From: Chitinophaga sp. LS1
GTDB lineage: Bacteria > Bacteroidota > Bacteroidia > Chitinophagales > Chitinophagaceae
Assembly (NCBI RefSeq): GCF_034274695.1
Contig: NZ_CP128362.1
Location: 2,170,001-2,234,000, forward strand
Reading direction: 5' to 3'
Length of the DNA: 64,000 nucleotides
Made by a program: the position numbers and the translations under genes
The notes under the pieces: model-generated
Database searches by the model: none
What the model was told of the DNA's origin: nothing
The model's input: only the letters and a program-made list of their open reading frames with translations
In this document: positions 18,523 through 28,227 of the stretch, piece after piece
Layout of the letters: every line of letters begins with the position of its first letter
How positions within the stretch are numbered: the first letter of the stretch is position 1

Positions 18523-20937
18523 ATGTTCTATAACTATATAAAAATAGGATGGCGCAACCTGATGCGTCAGAAGGTTTTTTCCGTGATCAATATCACGGGA
18601 ATGACGGTGGCGTTTTGTGTTGCTTTCCTCCTGGGTATTGCGGCTTATTTTGAATGGTCTTACGATCAGTTTCATACAAATAAAAACAGCGTTTTACAGA
18701 TCTATACTGCTGAACGGATGGCGGATGGGAGTATACAGAACAACAGTAGCCAGGCCGCTCCATTTGGCCCTGCCATTGAGAAAGAATGTTCTGCTGTACA
18801 ATCGGCTACCCGTTTTGGATGGGACTATGAAGCAGTTTCTTATAAAGAAAGATCCCTGGACCTGCATGTTACTTTTGTAGATCCTTCTTTCCTGTCTATG
18901 TTTAGTTTTCCCCAGCTGGAAGGAGACAAAAATGCATTGCAGAAACCCAGTCAGATCCTTATTACGAAAAAGGCGGCAGACAAGTTGTTCCAGGGTGAAT
19001 CACCCATCGGTAAGCTGGTGCAGATCAACATGAATAATCATCTGAAGCCATTTACCATTGCCGGTGTGATGGCAGATGTACCACGAAACAGCAGCGTCGG
19101 TTTTGAAGTGCTTTGCAGTTTTCAGAATGTAATTGCAGGGCTGGATGATCCTGATACCTGGGACAATCAATCCTACCAGGTATTTGCGCAACTGCGTCCT
19201 CATGCTACACCTGCTATGCTGGAACAGCAAATGAAAGCAGTGATACATAAGTACAGGAACAATAAGCTGAGTAGCATGAAAGAGAATGGTGTAACACCTG
19301 GTCCTGATGGGGAAATGTTGACGATGCATACCTTTCTATTATCAGATATGCATTTCAGAGAAGAGGGTAATACGGGAGGAGACATTAACCCATTTTATCC
19401 CTGGATGTTACTGATCATGGCGCTGTTGATTGTAGCAACTGCCAGCATCAATTTTATCAACCTGAGTATGGGCAGATCCTTTACGAGGGCAGGGGAGATT
19501 GGTTTGAGAAAAGCATTGGGCGCTGTACGTACACAACTCATCATGCAGTTTTGGTGTGAAGCTCTGATCGTTTGCTTCATTGCTTTTATGGCCAGTCTTG
19601 CATTGGGCTTATTAGTTCTGCCATCTTTCAATCGTCTATTCAGCTATCATCTTGACTTCTCTATTTTACTAAATGTAAGATTGATTAGCTGGACCATTAT
19701 TACTTTCTTCTTTGTAACTATACTGGCAGGTGGTTATCCTGCCTGGTTAATAGCCCGCACCAACCTGATTGAAGTGCTGAAAGGCAAGATGAGTTTAGGT
19801 AAAAGTGGTTTTCTGAGAAATACACTCATCGTGGTTCAATTTGTAGTAGCGGTATTGCTCATTAGTTCTACCGCAGTGCTCTGGCAACAGCTGCATTACC
19901 TCCGTACCCGGCCTATGGGTTTTGATACAGAGCAGGTGATCAGTATCCCTATGACGGGCAATGTAGATGCTACGAAGGTGCTTGCGCGCATGCAACAGCA
20001 ATTAAATGGAGATCCACATGTTATTTCCAGCACGGCATCCTACATGAATCTGGGGGCCGGGTTGGCAGGTGGTGAATCTACATGGAAAGTTGGTTTTAAT
20101 TTCAAGGGGCATGATGCAAAGACGGTATGGGTACCCGTGGAGTATGATTATTTGCAAACGTTAGGCTTGCAACTGGTATCCGGAAGGGATTTCTCCAGGT
20201 CGTTTGGTGCTGACTCCAATACGGTTATTGTAAATGAAAAACTGGCGGCAGCATTGGGAGGAGGGAAAGATGTAGTTGGAGAGCACTTCGAATTTGACGG
20301 GCAACAAATACAGATCATCGGAATCATAAAAGATTTTAACTTTAAATCTCTGCGTCAGGGAATAGGACCATTGGCATTGAAACTAACGCCATCATTACAG
20401 GCAGCTGCTATATTTGTGAAGGTGAAACCCACAGACCTGCCTGGCGCTATGGCTGCCGTGGAAATGGGCTGGAAGGAGGTTGTGCCGCAAGGGGACTTTA
20501 AAGGCTCCTTCCTGAATGACAATGTAAACCGTATGTACGAGGCAGAAGCCAGGTTGGCTACTATCATTGTTTGTAGCGCCATATTGGCTATTCTCATCTC
20601 ATGTATGGGCCTGTTTGCAGTAGCGGTACTGGTAATAGGGCAGCGGAACAAGGAGATTGGTATCCGCAAAGTAATGGGGGCTTCCGTAGGCAGCATCGTT
20701 GCCCTGCTGTCAGGAGGATTTTTAAAACTGGTGGCTATAGCCATCATGATCGCCACACCCATGGCGTGGTATATAATGAGTACCTGGTTACAGCATTTTG
20801 CTTACCGCATTCAGATTCAATGGTGGTTATTTGCCCTCGTTGGAATGGCGGCACTCATTATTGCATTTTTTACTATCAGTATACAAACGATCAGAACAGC
20901 ATTCATGAATCCCGTAAAATCGATCAAAACAGTTTAA
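18523..20937 (+). CDS. ABC permease, FtsX/MacB type (4 of 4)
   Basis: 804 residues with the same two-fold architecture. Coupling motifs are EIGLRKALGAVRTQLIMQF and EIGIRKVMGASVGSIVALL, and the tail is AFMNPVKSIKTV. The gap from permease 3 is nine bases and to the next ATPase four bases, so all are on one transcript. The N-terminal helix (about 20-42) is followed by a large periplasmic domain with no recognised enzymatic motif. Confidence 0.9.
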   Translation: MFYNYIKIGWRNLMRQKVFSVINITGMTVAFCVAFLLGIAAYFEWSYDQFHTNKNSVLQIYTAERMADGSIQNNSSQAAPFGPAIEKECSAVQSATRFGWDYEAVSYKERSLDLHVTFVDPSFLSMFSFPQLEGDKNALQKPSQILITKKAADKLFQGESPIGKLVQINMNNHLKPFTIAGVMADVPRNSSVGFEVLCSFQNVIAGLDDPDTWDNQSYQVFAQLRPHATPAMLEQQMKAVIHKYRNNKLSSMKENGVTPGPDGEMLTMHTFLLSDMHFREEGNTGGDINPFYPWMLLIMALLIVATASINFINLSMGRSFTRAGEIGLRKALGAVRTQLIMQFWCEALIVCFIAFMASLALGLLVLPSFNRLFSYHLDFSILLNVRLISWTIITFFFVTILAGGYPAWLIARTNLIEVLKGKMSLGKSGFLRNTLIVVQFVVAVLLISSTAVLWQQLHYLRTRPMGFDTEQVISIPMTGNVDATKVLARMQQQLNGDPHVISSTASYMNLGAGLAGGESTWKVGFNFKGHDAKTVWVPVEYDYLQTLGLQLVSGRDFSRSFGADSNTVIVNEKLAAALGGGKDVVGEHFEFDGQQIQIIGIIKDFNFKSLRQGIGPLALKLTPSLQAAAIFVKVKPTDLPGAMAAVEMGWKEVVPQGDFKGSFLNDNVNRMYEAEARLATIIVCSAILAILISCMGLFAVAVLVIGQRNKEIGIRKVMGASVGSIVALLSGGFLKLVAIAIMIATPMAWYIMSTWLQHFAYRIQIQWWLFALVGMAALIIAFFTISIQTIRTAFMNPVKSIKTV

Positions 20938-20941
20938 AATA

Positions 20942-21604
20942 ATGATACAGCTAAAGCACATTTCAAAATATTATTCCGTAGGATTTGGCAAAAATGAAAT
21001 ATTGAAAGATATTGACCTCACAATATTTGAAGGAGAGTTTGTATCCATTATGGGGCCTTCTGGTTCAGGGAAGTCTACATTACTGCATATCCTGGGACTG
21101 TTGGAAGAGCCTTCACAGGGAGAATACCTATTCGAAGGAGAACCGGTACATAAGATGAATGAAAAGAAGCGTACCCAATTGCACCGGGGATCCATCGGGT
21201 TTGTGTTCCAGGCATATCACCTGATAGACGAATTGACCGTTTATGAAAACATAGAAACACCACTTTTATATAAAAATATTCCATCGGCAGAAAGGAAGAG
21301 CCGTGTAGCAGACGTACTTGACAGGTTTAATATTGTAGCGAAGAAGGATCTTTTCCCAAACCAGTTATCTGGAGGACAGCAACAACTGGTAGGTATTGCC
21401 CGCGCCATTGTAGCTGAACCCAGGGTAATACTGGCGGACGAACCAACCGGTAATTTGCATTCTGATCAGGCCAAAGAAATCATGGAACTCTTCAAACAAT
21501 TAAACCAAAGAGACAAGATCACCATTATACAGGTTACACACTCCGAGTTAAACGCAACCTACGGTCAGCGAATTATACAAATCCGCGACGGGAAAATCGC
21601 ATAA
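20942..21604 (+). CDS. ABC transporter ATP-binding protein (second copy)
   Basis: 220 residues, LolD/MacB class. Walker [11 protein letters not shown]-loop [13 protein letters not shown] and Walker [10 protein letters not shown] are intact. The signature reads [14 protein letters not shown], with Leu in place of the Arg normally following QQQ, and the D-loop reads NLHS instead of NLDS. The ATPase is probably active but differs from its sister at 10607 in these two places. It closes the permease block and may serve some of the four permeases. Confidence 0.9.
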   Translation: MIQLKHISKYYSVGFGKNEILKDIDLTIFEGEFVSIMGPSGSGKSTLLHILGLLEEPSQGEYLFEGEPVHKMNEKKRTQLHRGSIGFVFQAYHLIDELTVYENIETPLLYKNIPSAERKSRVADVLDRFNIVAKKDLFPNQLSGGQQQLVGIARAIVAEPRVILADEPTGNLHSDQAKEIMELFKQLNQRDKITIIQVTHSELNATYGQRIIQIRDGKIA

Positions 21605-21627
21605 TTGGGAGTTAATAATTTAATAAT

Positions 21628-21700
21628 CCGGTGTTTAAAGTCTCTTTGATTCAGCAGAATAGCCGTTTTGCCAGCTGCAGACTTTGAACGCCGGTTTTTT
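21628..21700 (+). terminator. Long-loop terminator after the second ATPase
   Basis: A 16-base stem (21628-21643 with 21679-21694), fully paired if two G-U wobbles are allowed, encloses a 35-base loop that can itself form CAGCAG/CTGC pairs, and is followed by TTTTTTG. The G-U positions look like preserved pairing. Confidence 0.65.
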
Positions 21701-21743
21701 GTACCGTAACGGGATCGTTTTTCAGGCTTTTATAAAGAAAATG

Positions 21744-21775
21744 TTTATGTTATCATTACAATTAGTATATTTTTG
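21744..21775 (+). promoter_or_regulatory. Possible promoter of the TolC-adaptor pair
   Basis: TATTTTTG (21768-21775) fits the Bacteroidota -7 box TAnnTTTG, with a TTTA about 20 bases upstream. It lies after a terminator and would start RNA almost at the ATG 21783, which is unusually close; the call is weak for that reason. Confidence 0.3.
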
Positions 21776-21782
21776 GAATGTC

Positions 21783-23240
21783 ATGAAATTATCCAAGTAC
21801 CCGGGATGTATCCTGGCAATTTGTTTATTCTTTGCTAACACTGTAGCAACTAAAGCACAGGATACCTGGAGCCTTCAGCGTTCCGTAGATTATGCCCTGG
21901 CTAATAACATAGATATCAGGCAGCAGGTCGTGCAGAAAAGACTGGCAGAACTGACGCTTCATCAAAGCAAGATGGCACAGATTCCTACGCTGAATGGATC
22001 GTTGAATGGCAGCTATGCCAACGGTCGTAATATTGACCCAAATACCAACACATTCATCACTTCAGCTGTTACTTCTTATAGCGGAGTTTTATCTGCAGGG
22101 GCTAACCTCTTTAATTTCTTCTACCAGCAGAATACAATTGCCGCTAATAAATATCAATATCAGGCACAGGATAAGTTGCTGGAGAAAGCAAGGAACGATG
22201 TCGCCTTTAATATTGCCACCTCATTTTTACAGATCCTGCTGAATACAGAGCAGGTACATATAAGTGAAGTACAGGTAAAACTCACCGTAGATCAGTTGGA
22301 GAATACCAAGAAACTGGTAATAGCGGGGTCCGTACCTGAAAGTAATCAGGCAGACCTTGAATCGCAGCTGGCTTCGGATAGTGTGACCTTGGTGAATGCC
22401 CAGAACCAGGTGATTCAATCTACCTTACAGATGAAGGCCCTGTTGAATCTGAGTTTTGATCAGTCATACGTACCACAGATACCGGATAATATTACTGAAA
22501 TTCCGCTACCAAGACTGGATGAAGTAGATCCGGAGATGGTGTATAGTGCCGCCACTTCCAATAACCCACAGATAAAGGCCGATCAGCTGCTGGTTAAATC
22601 TTATGAAAGATCCTATGCTGCTTACAGAGCACAGATGTATCCGACGTTATCTGCTTCAGGACAAGCTTATAGCAGCTATGCTAACAGTGCAAAGGATGGA
22701 GAAATTGTCTCAATTAAATCTGTTGAAGATGTGAATGTCGGTACGGTAGCGGTAAATGGAACAACTTATGACGTAACGACTAAGTCATACACCTATAATA
22801 CGAAATACACTACAATCCCATTGGGTACCCAGGTTAGCAATAACTTTAAGCAAACGATTGGCTTGTCTCTCAACATTCCTATTTTAAATGGATGGACCTA
22901 CCGCACTAATGCGCAGAAGGCAAGACTCAATATTGAAACGCAGAAACTGACCATGGAAAAGGATAACCAGAAACTTCGTCAGGATATCTACACTGCTCAT
23001 GCAAATGCTGTTACCTCTTTGCAGAAGTTCTATGCAGCATCCAGAGGAGTAGACGCATCCCAGAAGGCATTTGATTTTGCCACTAAACGATTTGATCTGG
23101 GTTTAATGAATACGATTGATTATATTACTACACAAAGCAAATTGTTCAATGCGCAGATCAACAAGGTATCCGCGCAGTATGACTATATATTTAAAATGAA
23201 GCTTCTGGAGTTTTACAGGGACCAAAAAATAACGCTGTAG
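21783..23240 (+). CDS. TolC family outer-membrane efflux protein
   Basis: 485 residues from ATG 21783, where MKLSKYPGCILAICLFFANTV gives a signal peptide cleaved near ATKAQ; earlier in-frame ATGs add unlikely sequence. Two tandem OEP repeats of long helices with the beta-strand insert around residues 200-380. DTWSLQRSVDYALANNIDIRQQ near the mature N terminus and FDLGLMNTIDYITTQSKLFNAQ near the C terminus are typical TolC signatures. It provides the outer-membrane exit duct for the MacA/MacB-like proteins of the locus. Confidence 0.9.
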   Translation: MKLSKYPGCILAICLFFANTVATKAQDTWSLQRSVDYALANNIDIRQQVVQKRLAELTLHQSKMAQIPTLNGSLNGSYANGRNIDPNTNTFITSAVTSYSGVLSAGANLFNFFYQQNTIAANKYQYQAQDKLLEKARNDVAFNIATSFLQILLNTEQVHISEVQVKLTVDQLENTKKLVIAGSVPESNQADLESQLASDSVTLVNAQNQVIQSTLQMKALLNLSFDQSYVPQIPDNITEIPLPRLDEVDPEMVYSAATSNNPQIKADQLLVKSYERSYAAYRAQMYPTLSASGQAYSSYANSAKDGEIVSIKSVEDVNVGTVAVNGTTYDVTTKSYTYNTKYTTIPLGTQVSNNFKQTIGLSLNIPILNGWTYRTNAQKARLNIETQKLTMEKDNQKLRQDIYTAHANAVTSLQKFYAASRGVDASQKAFDFATKRFDLGLMNTIDYITTQSKLFNAQINKVSAQYDYIFKMKLLEFYRDQKITL

Positions 23241-23272
23241 CAAGTCCAACTCCTTTTGAAATACACCGGCAT

Positions 23273-24583
23273 ATGAAGAAAAAAAGAAAGACACTTTACA
23301 GAGTGATCATACCTCTTATTGTACTTGTCATTATTATTTGGGTCCTGCTGGCAAGCAGAAGATCTGAAGGTATCAAAGTTGCAACAGAACAAGCTGGTTA
23401 TAAAGACATTATAGAAGTAGTGTCGGCCAGTGGCAAGATTTATCCAGAAACTGAAGTAAAGGTAAGCTCCGATGTATCCGGTGAAATTGTTGACCTGCCG
23501 GTCATAGAAGGAGACTCCGTTAGAAAAGGCCAGGTGCTGGTGAAGATCTATGCAGATGTATACGGCTCTATGAGGGACAAAGCGAATGCTGCCCTGAGTC
23601 AGGCGCAGGCGCAACAAGCCAATAGTGCTGCATCACTGGCTGCATACAAAGCCAAACTGGATCAGAACAAACTGGCTTATGATCGTAATAAAGAACTGTT
23701 GACACAGAAAGTAGTATCCCGCAGCGAGTTTGAAACTGCCGAAGGTACTTATCGCTCCGCCCTCGCAGATTACAATGCTGCTGTGGAGGCTGTAAATAGT
23801 AACCGCTTTGCGGTAGCCAGTGCCCGCGCTAGTTTGACAGAAGCAAATACCAACCTGAACAGAACTACGATCGTTGCTCCCATGAATGGTATCGTATCCC
23901 TGCTGCCAATGAAGAAAGGCGAGCGTGTGGTAGGTACCGCGCAGATGACGGGTACTGAAATCATGCGTATTGCAGATCTGAATACCATGGAAGTACAGGT
24001 AGATGTGGGAGAGAACGATATTCCCCGTGTAAAATATAATGATACAGCTATCATAGAAGTTGATGCCTATAATAACCGTAAGTTCAAAGGTATCGTAACC
24101 CAGATTGCCAGTTCCAGCAAAAATGCTGCGACCAGTACTGCTACCACCACATCCTCTGCTGACCAGGTGACGAATTATGTAGTACATATTCGCATCCTGC
24201 AGGAAAGTTACCAGGATCTGATTTCTGGTAAAAAGCCTTATCCTTTCCGCCCGGGTATGAGTGCTTCTGTAGATATTCAGACCCAGCGTAAAAATCATGT
24301 ATTGTCTGTACCTATCAATGCTGTGACGACAAGAGAAAAGGATAGTACCAGCAGGAATGATAATAGCGAAATTGTCTTCATGCTGAAACCTGATAAGACA
24401 GTAAAGCAGGTATCTGTAACAACCGGTGTACAGGATGATAGTTATATTGAAGTGCTGACAGGTATTAAACTGGGAGATACGGTTGTGACTGCCCCTTATT
24501 CAGCTATTTCGAAAGATTTGGCAAACGATAAGAAAGTGAAGGTGGTACAGAAGAAAGACCTGTTTGAAACGACAAATAAATAA
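23273..24583 (+). CDS. Periplasmic adaptor subunit (HlyD/MacA-like, second copy)
   Basis: 436 residues. N-terminal membrane helix about 10-26, barrel-sandwich hybrid (VSSDVSGEIVDLPVIEGDSVRKGQVLVKI), an Ala-rich helical hairpin about 105-195, TIVAPMNGIVSLLPMKKGERV and beta-barrel with DLNTMEVQVDVGENDI, then a flexible Ser/Thr/Ala-rich stretch (near 285-300). It starts 32 bases after the TolC gene and ends the export locus. It resembles the MacA branch more closely than the adaptor at 9340. Confidence 0.9.
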   Translation: MKKKRKTLYRVIIPLIVLVIIIWVLLASRRSEGIKVATEQAGYKDIIEVVSASGKIYPETEVKVSSDVSGEIVDLPVIEGDSVRKGQVLVKIYADVYGSMRDKANAALSQAQAQQANSAASLAAYKAKLDQNKLAYDRNKELLTQKVVSRSEFETAEGTYRSALADYNAAVEAVNSNRFAVASARASLTEANTNLNRTTIVAPMNGIVSLLPMKKGERVVGTAQMTGTEIMRIADLNTMEVQVDVGENDIPRVKYNDTAIIEVDAYNNRKFKGIVTQIASSSKNAATSTATTTSSADQVTNYVVHIRILQESYQDLISGKKPYPFRPGMSASVDIQTQRKNHVLSVPINAVTTREKDSTSRNDNSEIVFMLKPDKTVKQVSVTTGVQDDSYIEVLTGIKLGDTVVTAPYSAISKDLANDKKVKVVQKKDLFETTNK

Positions 24584-24607
24584 CTACCGATAACTCTTTT
24601 TACGTAA

Positions 24608-24640
24608 AACGCTTCTGCCCTTTGAGCAGAAGCGTTTTTG
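24608..24640 (+). terminator. Intrinsic terminator at the end of the export locus
   Basis: Perfect 11-base stem AACGCTTCTGC / GCAGAAGCGTT with a seven-base loop and a following TTTTGTTTT run, 25 bases after the adaptor stop. Confidence 0.9.
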
Positions 24641-24815
24641 TTTTATTAACAAATACTGGTCAGATCTTTGCATATTTGTTATAACATATAAATTATCTGA
24701 GCTTATCAGCGGAACTGTCAATATCATTGATGGTGGCTCATAGGTTATCTAATTATATTTTAGACGGAAACTACAACATTGGGCATATTCACTTGTTGGA
24801 TATGCCCATTTACAT

Positions 24816-24833
24816 TGAAGTTGTTTAGTCTTT
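24816..24833 (+). repeat. Inner inverted repeat of the IS5-type element, left
   Basis: TGAAGTTGTTTAGTCTTT; exact reverse complement at 25717-25734. Confidence 0.85.
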
Positions 24834-24879
24834 ATTGAATTGTCTTTATACAAACACGAAACCCAGGAATAGTTGATCT

Positions 24880-25725
24880 TTGTTTTGCGAACCAAAAGAT
24901 ACTACCCTGGGAATCATAAGCGAAGGTATAATAAGAAAATGGATATTGCCGCATTTAAGTATAGGAAAGCGAGGATATAAGTCAAAAGTGGATTTGGTGA
25001 AAGTAGTAAGCTTGATATTAAAACGGTTAAAAACGGGCTGTCAGTGGCGAGAATTAAGTATTAAAGAATATTTCCCCAATGGTGAAATTACGTGGCAAGG
25101 CGTGTATTACTACTTTAATAAATGGAGCAGCGATGGATCGTGGAAACTTATCTGGATAAATCTTTTAAAGGAAAATCGCCAAATCCTTGATTTGTCTTCG
25201 ATTCAATTAGATGGAAGTCATACACCATCGAAGCGAGGAGGCTATGCAGTAGGCTATCAGGGTCGAAAATCATGCAAAACGAGTAATAGTTTGTTTTTGA
25301 GTGACAATCAAGGCCAGATACTTAGTGTAAGCGAGCCACAATCCGGCAATCACAATGATCTTTATAATATTGTTTCAACTTTTGAAGAAATGCTAACCAC
25401 CCTCGAAGAGGCTACAATAAATACGAAAGGATTGTTCTTAAATGCAGATGCAGGATTTGATGGAGGAGAATTCAGAGAATACTGTATGGAAAAGGAATTG
25501 GAAGCTAATATCGCTACCAATTCCCGTAATAGCAAGCAAACCAGTGAGTCATATCAATACTTTGATGATCAATTATATAAAAGACGCTACAAGATCGAAC
25601 AAGCAAATGCCTGGATGGATAGCTTCAAAGCATTAATAATTAGATTTGAAACAAAAGCGGCTAACTGGAGAGCATTACAATGGATCGCAATCTTAGTCCT
25701 CTTTTGTAAAAAATTAAAAGACTAA
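24880..25725 (+). CDS. IS5-family transposase
   Basis: 281 residues. The N-terminal DUF4096-like region (WILPHLSIGKRGYKSKVDL, LKTGCQWRELS) is followed by a DDE catalytic domain with Asp111 (QLDGSHTP), Asp190 (NADAGFDG) and Glu240 (RYKIEQANAWMDSFK with the Y-(2)-R/K spacing). The only in-frame start before this domain is TTG at 24880, since TGA lies two codons upstream; no internal ATG exists early in the frame. The frame is intact, so the element may be mobile. AT content is higher than in neighbouring genes. Confidence 0.85.
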   Translation: MFCEPKDTTLGIISEGIIRKWILPHLSIGKRGYKSKVDLVKVVSLILKRLKTGCQWRELSIKEYFPNGEITWQGVYYYFNKWSSDGSWKLIWINLLKENRQILDLSSIQLDGSHTPSKRGGYAVGYQGRKSCKTSNSLFLSDNQGQILSVSEPQSGNHNDLYNIVSTFEEMLTTLEEATINTKGLFLNADAGFDGGEFREYCMEKELEANIATNSRNSKQTSESYQYFDDQLYKRRYKIEQANAWMDSFKALIIRFETKAANWRALQWIAILVLFCKKLKD

Positions 25726-25734
25726 ACAACTTCA
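25717..25734 (-). repeat. Inner inverted repeat of the IS5-type element, right
   Basis: Exact reverse complement of 24816-24833; it overlaps the last codons of the transposase gene. Confidence 0.85.
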
Positions 25735-25829
25735 TTATTAAGTGATGATATCATGAAAAACTTAACATTGCCCAATGTTAATTTAATATTAATTTTATGT
25801 TATCACATTAAGCAAATATTTAAGAGGTT

Positions 25830-26099
25830 ATGTCAAGTACCAAAACACCCAAAGCTGGTAAATCTACCAGCAAAGATGCCCGTCATGATATTGAGAAGAA
25901 GTTAGATCTACTGCTCATTGATTTAAAAAAAGACCTGGGAGACACAAAGTTCAAAAGTAGAATCAAGAAGGCTGCAAAGTTGTTGAGTAAAGGTGTTGAG
26001 AAAGCAAAGAAAAAGGCTATCACCGCTAAAAAGAAAACCAAGCCAGCAAAAGCTGTTAAGGCCAAAAAAGCGACAGCTGCCCCTGCAACAGCTGAATAA
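25830..26099 (+). CDS. Histone H1-like DNA-binding protein (HC1-like)
   Basis: 89 residues, about one quarter Lys, with an Ala/Lys/Pro-rich tail (AKKKAITAKKKTKPAKAVKAKK broken into short repeats) and an N-terminal helical part with DIEKKLDLLLIDLKKDL. Such small basic proteins resemble the C-terminal domain of eukaryotic H1 and chlamydial HC1, and probably coat DNA without sequence preference. The gene begins 50 bases after the IS5-type element, so the IS may have altered its promoter. A strong hairpin follows. Confidence 0.7.
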   Translation: MSSTKTPKAGKSTSKDARHDIEKKLDLLLIDLKKDLGDTKFKSRIKKAAKLLSKGVEKAKKKAITAKKKTKPAKAVKAKKATAAPATAE

Positions 26100-26118
26100 G
26101 TAACATTCATTTGTTACG

Positions 26119-26157
26119 ACGCCCACTTATACAGTACGGACTGGTATATGTGGGCGT
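26119..26157 (+). terminator. Long hairpin after the histone-like gene
   Basis: ACGCCCAC / GTGGGCGT closes an extended stem (TATACAGT / ACTGGTATA) with a four-base loop ACGG. Only a weak T/A-rich tail follows, so termination strength is uncertain. Confidence 0.5.
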
Positions 26158-26184
26158 TCTAGTATATATTTAGGCCTTTTAAGT

Positions 26185-28221
26185 ATGAAAAGGCTTGTCA
26201 TATATTTCTTAAGCCTCCTGCCGTTGGCGGCAGCAGGTCAGCAAAGCAGTCAGGTGAATGTATTCCTTGGCTCATCCGGAGACCACGGGCAAATGTCCCC
26301 CGCAGCATCCTATCCTTTTAGTATGCTTAGCATAGGTCCGGAAACCTATCCATCTACCCACACCGGGTATGAGTATCTCGCAAAAGAATTTCTGGGGTTT
26401 ACCCACAACCGTATGGAGGGCGTAGGCTGTCAGGGTTGTGGTGGTAACCTGCTGGTGCGCCCTTTCCTGGGTGATGCTCCTGCAAAAGCAGACCTGATTA
26501 AGGCTGCGGAAAAAGCATCGCCTGGGTATTATGCTGTGGCATTCAAAAATGGTATCGGTGCCTCATTTACCGTTTATAAAAATGCCGGCTTGCATCAGTA
26601 CCAGTTTCCGACAGGTAAAAAAGGGTTGTTCATTGATCTCGGTTTTGCCCACGTAGGCCGCTTTGTGGCTGAGCAGCATACCATCAATGGCAATGCTGTA
26701 AGTGGATGGATTGAATCCCGTACTACCTGTAGCGCAGGCGTCTATCGCATTTACTACTACCTGGAAACAGAACAGCGAGTAACCTGGGACTCTACCGGCA
26801 ATCACCAGTTGATCGCACGCGTGGGTAACGACACAAAGTTGCTCAATGTACGTGTGGCGCTTTCGGCCGTAGGCGAATCTTATGCAAAGGCATCGATCAA
26901 CAATGGAGACTTTGAAACCCTGAAAGCAGCCAGTGACAAAGACTGGAATGCCATGCTGGGACATATCAAAGTGAAAGGTGATGCTGCCCGTGAGAAACTC
27001 TTCTATTCTTTATTCTATCGTTCTATTCAATCTCCTTATATAGTATCAGAACCAGATGGCAGTTATGCAGCTACTGATGGTACTTTGCAGAAGACAACCA
27101 GCAAGATTTACAATGGCTGGGCAATCTGGGATAACTATCGTGCACAATTACCTTTGTTGTCTATCGCATTTCCAGGTGAGTACCAGGATATGATGACTTC
27201 TATTGCAGGCTTGTATGCACATGGTAAAAAAGATATGGCGACCCTGCATGAACCAAGCATCACGGTTCGTACCGAACATGCAGAAGTGGTGCTGCTGGAT
27301 GCATATCGCAAAGGCTATAAAGTAGACTTTAAAACCATCGCTGATTCACTGGAAAAAGAAGCGGCGAATTTGGATTTTGCACATCCGGATAAAGCGCTGG
27401 AATCTTCTTATGATCTCTGGGCGATGTCAGGCATCTTCAATGTGTTGAAGAACTCCCTGAAAGCAACTTCCTATCGTGAGCAGGCTGCTAATTACAAACA
27501 ATACTGGACGAAAGATTTTCAGGACCTGACCCGTCGCGATGTAGATCAGATGCAGGCGAGAGGTTTGTACCAGGGCACTATCTGGCAGTATCGCTGGTTT
27601 GTACCTTTTGATATCAAGGGATTGATTGAGTTATGTGGTGGCGAAGCAAATTACATTGCACAGCTGGATGAATTCTTTGGTCATGATTATTACAACCATA
27701 CCAATCAGCCGGATCTGCAGGCCCCTTTCCAGTACAATATGACTACACAGCCATGGAAGTCACAGGCACTTGTACATAAGATTGCCGTGGATACTATGAT
27801 CCAGCATTACTTCAATGATAATAGCAGAGGCATCGGATCTGAAATCGATGTGATTTACAAGAACCAGCCTGCGGCTTATGCAAGAACGATGGACGATGAT
27901 GCAGGAACAATGTCCAGCTGGTTTGTACTGGTATCTGCAGGTATTTTCCCGGCTTGTATTGGTGAACCAGTGTATTACCTGAATGTGCCTTTGTTCGAAT
28001 CAGTAGAGTGGGAATGGAATGGTGGAAAGAAATTCCATGTACAGGTAAAGAATTTTGGAGAGAAGAACGTGTACATCCAACAGGTGTTGCTAAATGGAAA
28101 GCAGATAGATCGAAACTGGATTACGCAGGAGGAGATCACAAAAGGAGGGGAGCTCACCATTGTAGCCGGTGATAAACCCAATGAGAAACAGGGAATCGCC
28201 AATATTTACCTCACGAAATAA
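26185..28221 (+). CDS. GH92 alpha-mannosidase family glycosidase
   Basis: 678 residues with a Sec signal peptide (cleavage near AAAGQQ). The protein matches glycoside hydrolase family 92: an N-terminal beta-sandwich (LGSSGDHGQMSPAASYPFSMLSIGPET, GCQGCGGNLLVRPF) and a C-terminal (alpha/alpha)6 barrel with YNGWAIWDNYRAQLPLL and the late MDDDAGTMSSWFVLVSAGIFP, which corresponds to the calcium and catalytic acid region. Family members are calcium-dependent exo-mannosidases, usually alpha-1,2 or alpha-1,3, acting on glycans in the periplasm or outside. It is slightly shorter than most. It stands alone, with no SusC/SusD genes nearby. Confidence 0.88.
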   Translation: MKRLVIYFLSLLPLAAAGQQSSQVNVFLGSSGDHGQMSPAASYPFSMLSIGPETYPSTHTGYEYLAKEFLGFTHNRMEGVGCQGCGGNLLVRPFLGDAPAKADLIKAAEKASPGYYAVAFKNGIGASFTVYKNAGLHQYQFPTGKKGLFIDLGFAHVGRFVAEQHTINGNAVSGWIESRTTCSAGVYRIYYYLETEQRVTWDSTGNHQLIARVGNDTKLLNVRVALSAVGESYAKASINNGDFETLKAASDKDWNAMLGHIKVKGDAAREKLFYSLFYRSIQSPYIVSEPDGSYAATDGTLQKTTSKIYNGWAIWDNYRAQLPLLSIAFPGEYQDMMTSIAGLYAHGKKDMATLHEPSITVRTEHAEVVLLDAYRKGYKVDFKTIADSLEKEAANLDFAHPDKALESSYDLWAMSGIFNVLKNSLKATSYREQAANYKQYWTKDFQDLTRRDVDQMQARGLYQGTIWQYRWFVPFDIKGLIELCGGEANYIAQLDEFFGHDYYNHTNQPDLQAPFQYNMTTQPWKSQALVHKIAVDTMIQHYFNDNSRGIGSEIDVIYKNQPAAYARTMDDDAGTMSSWFVLVSAGIFPACIGEPVYYLNVPLFESVEWEWNGGKKFHVQVKNFGEKNVYIQQVLLNGKQIDRNWITQEEITKGGELTIVAGDKPNEKQGIANIYLTK

Positions 28222-28227
28222 TGAATA

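Larger units (their letters stand above)
24775..25779 (+). mobile_element. IS5-type insertion sequence
   Basis: About 1,005 bases around one intact transposase. The outermost inverted repeat found is AACATTGGGCA (24775-24785) with its complement at 25769-25779; a second perfect 18-base pair lies inside (24816-24833 and 25717-25734). The outer left end also contains a hairpin GGGCATAT/ATATGCCC (24781-24808) and the right end a palindrome AACATT-GCCC-AATGTT. No flanking target duplication is evident, so the true ends may be either pair. It sits just after the terminator of the export locus and breaks no gene. Confidence 0.75.
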
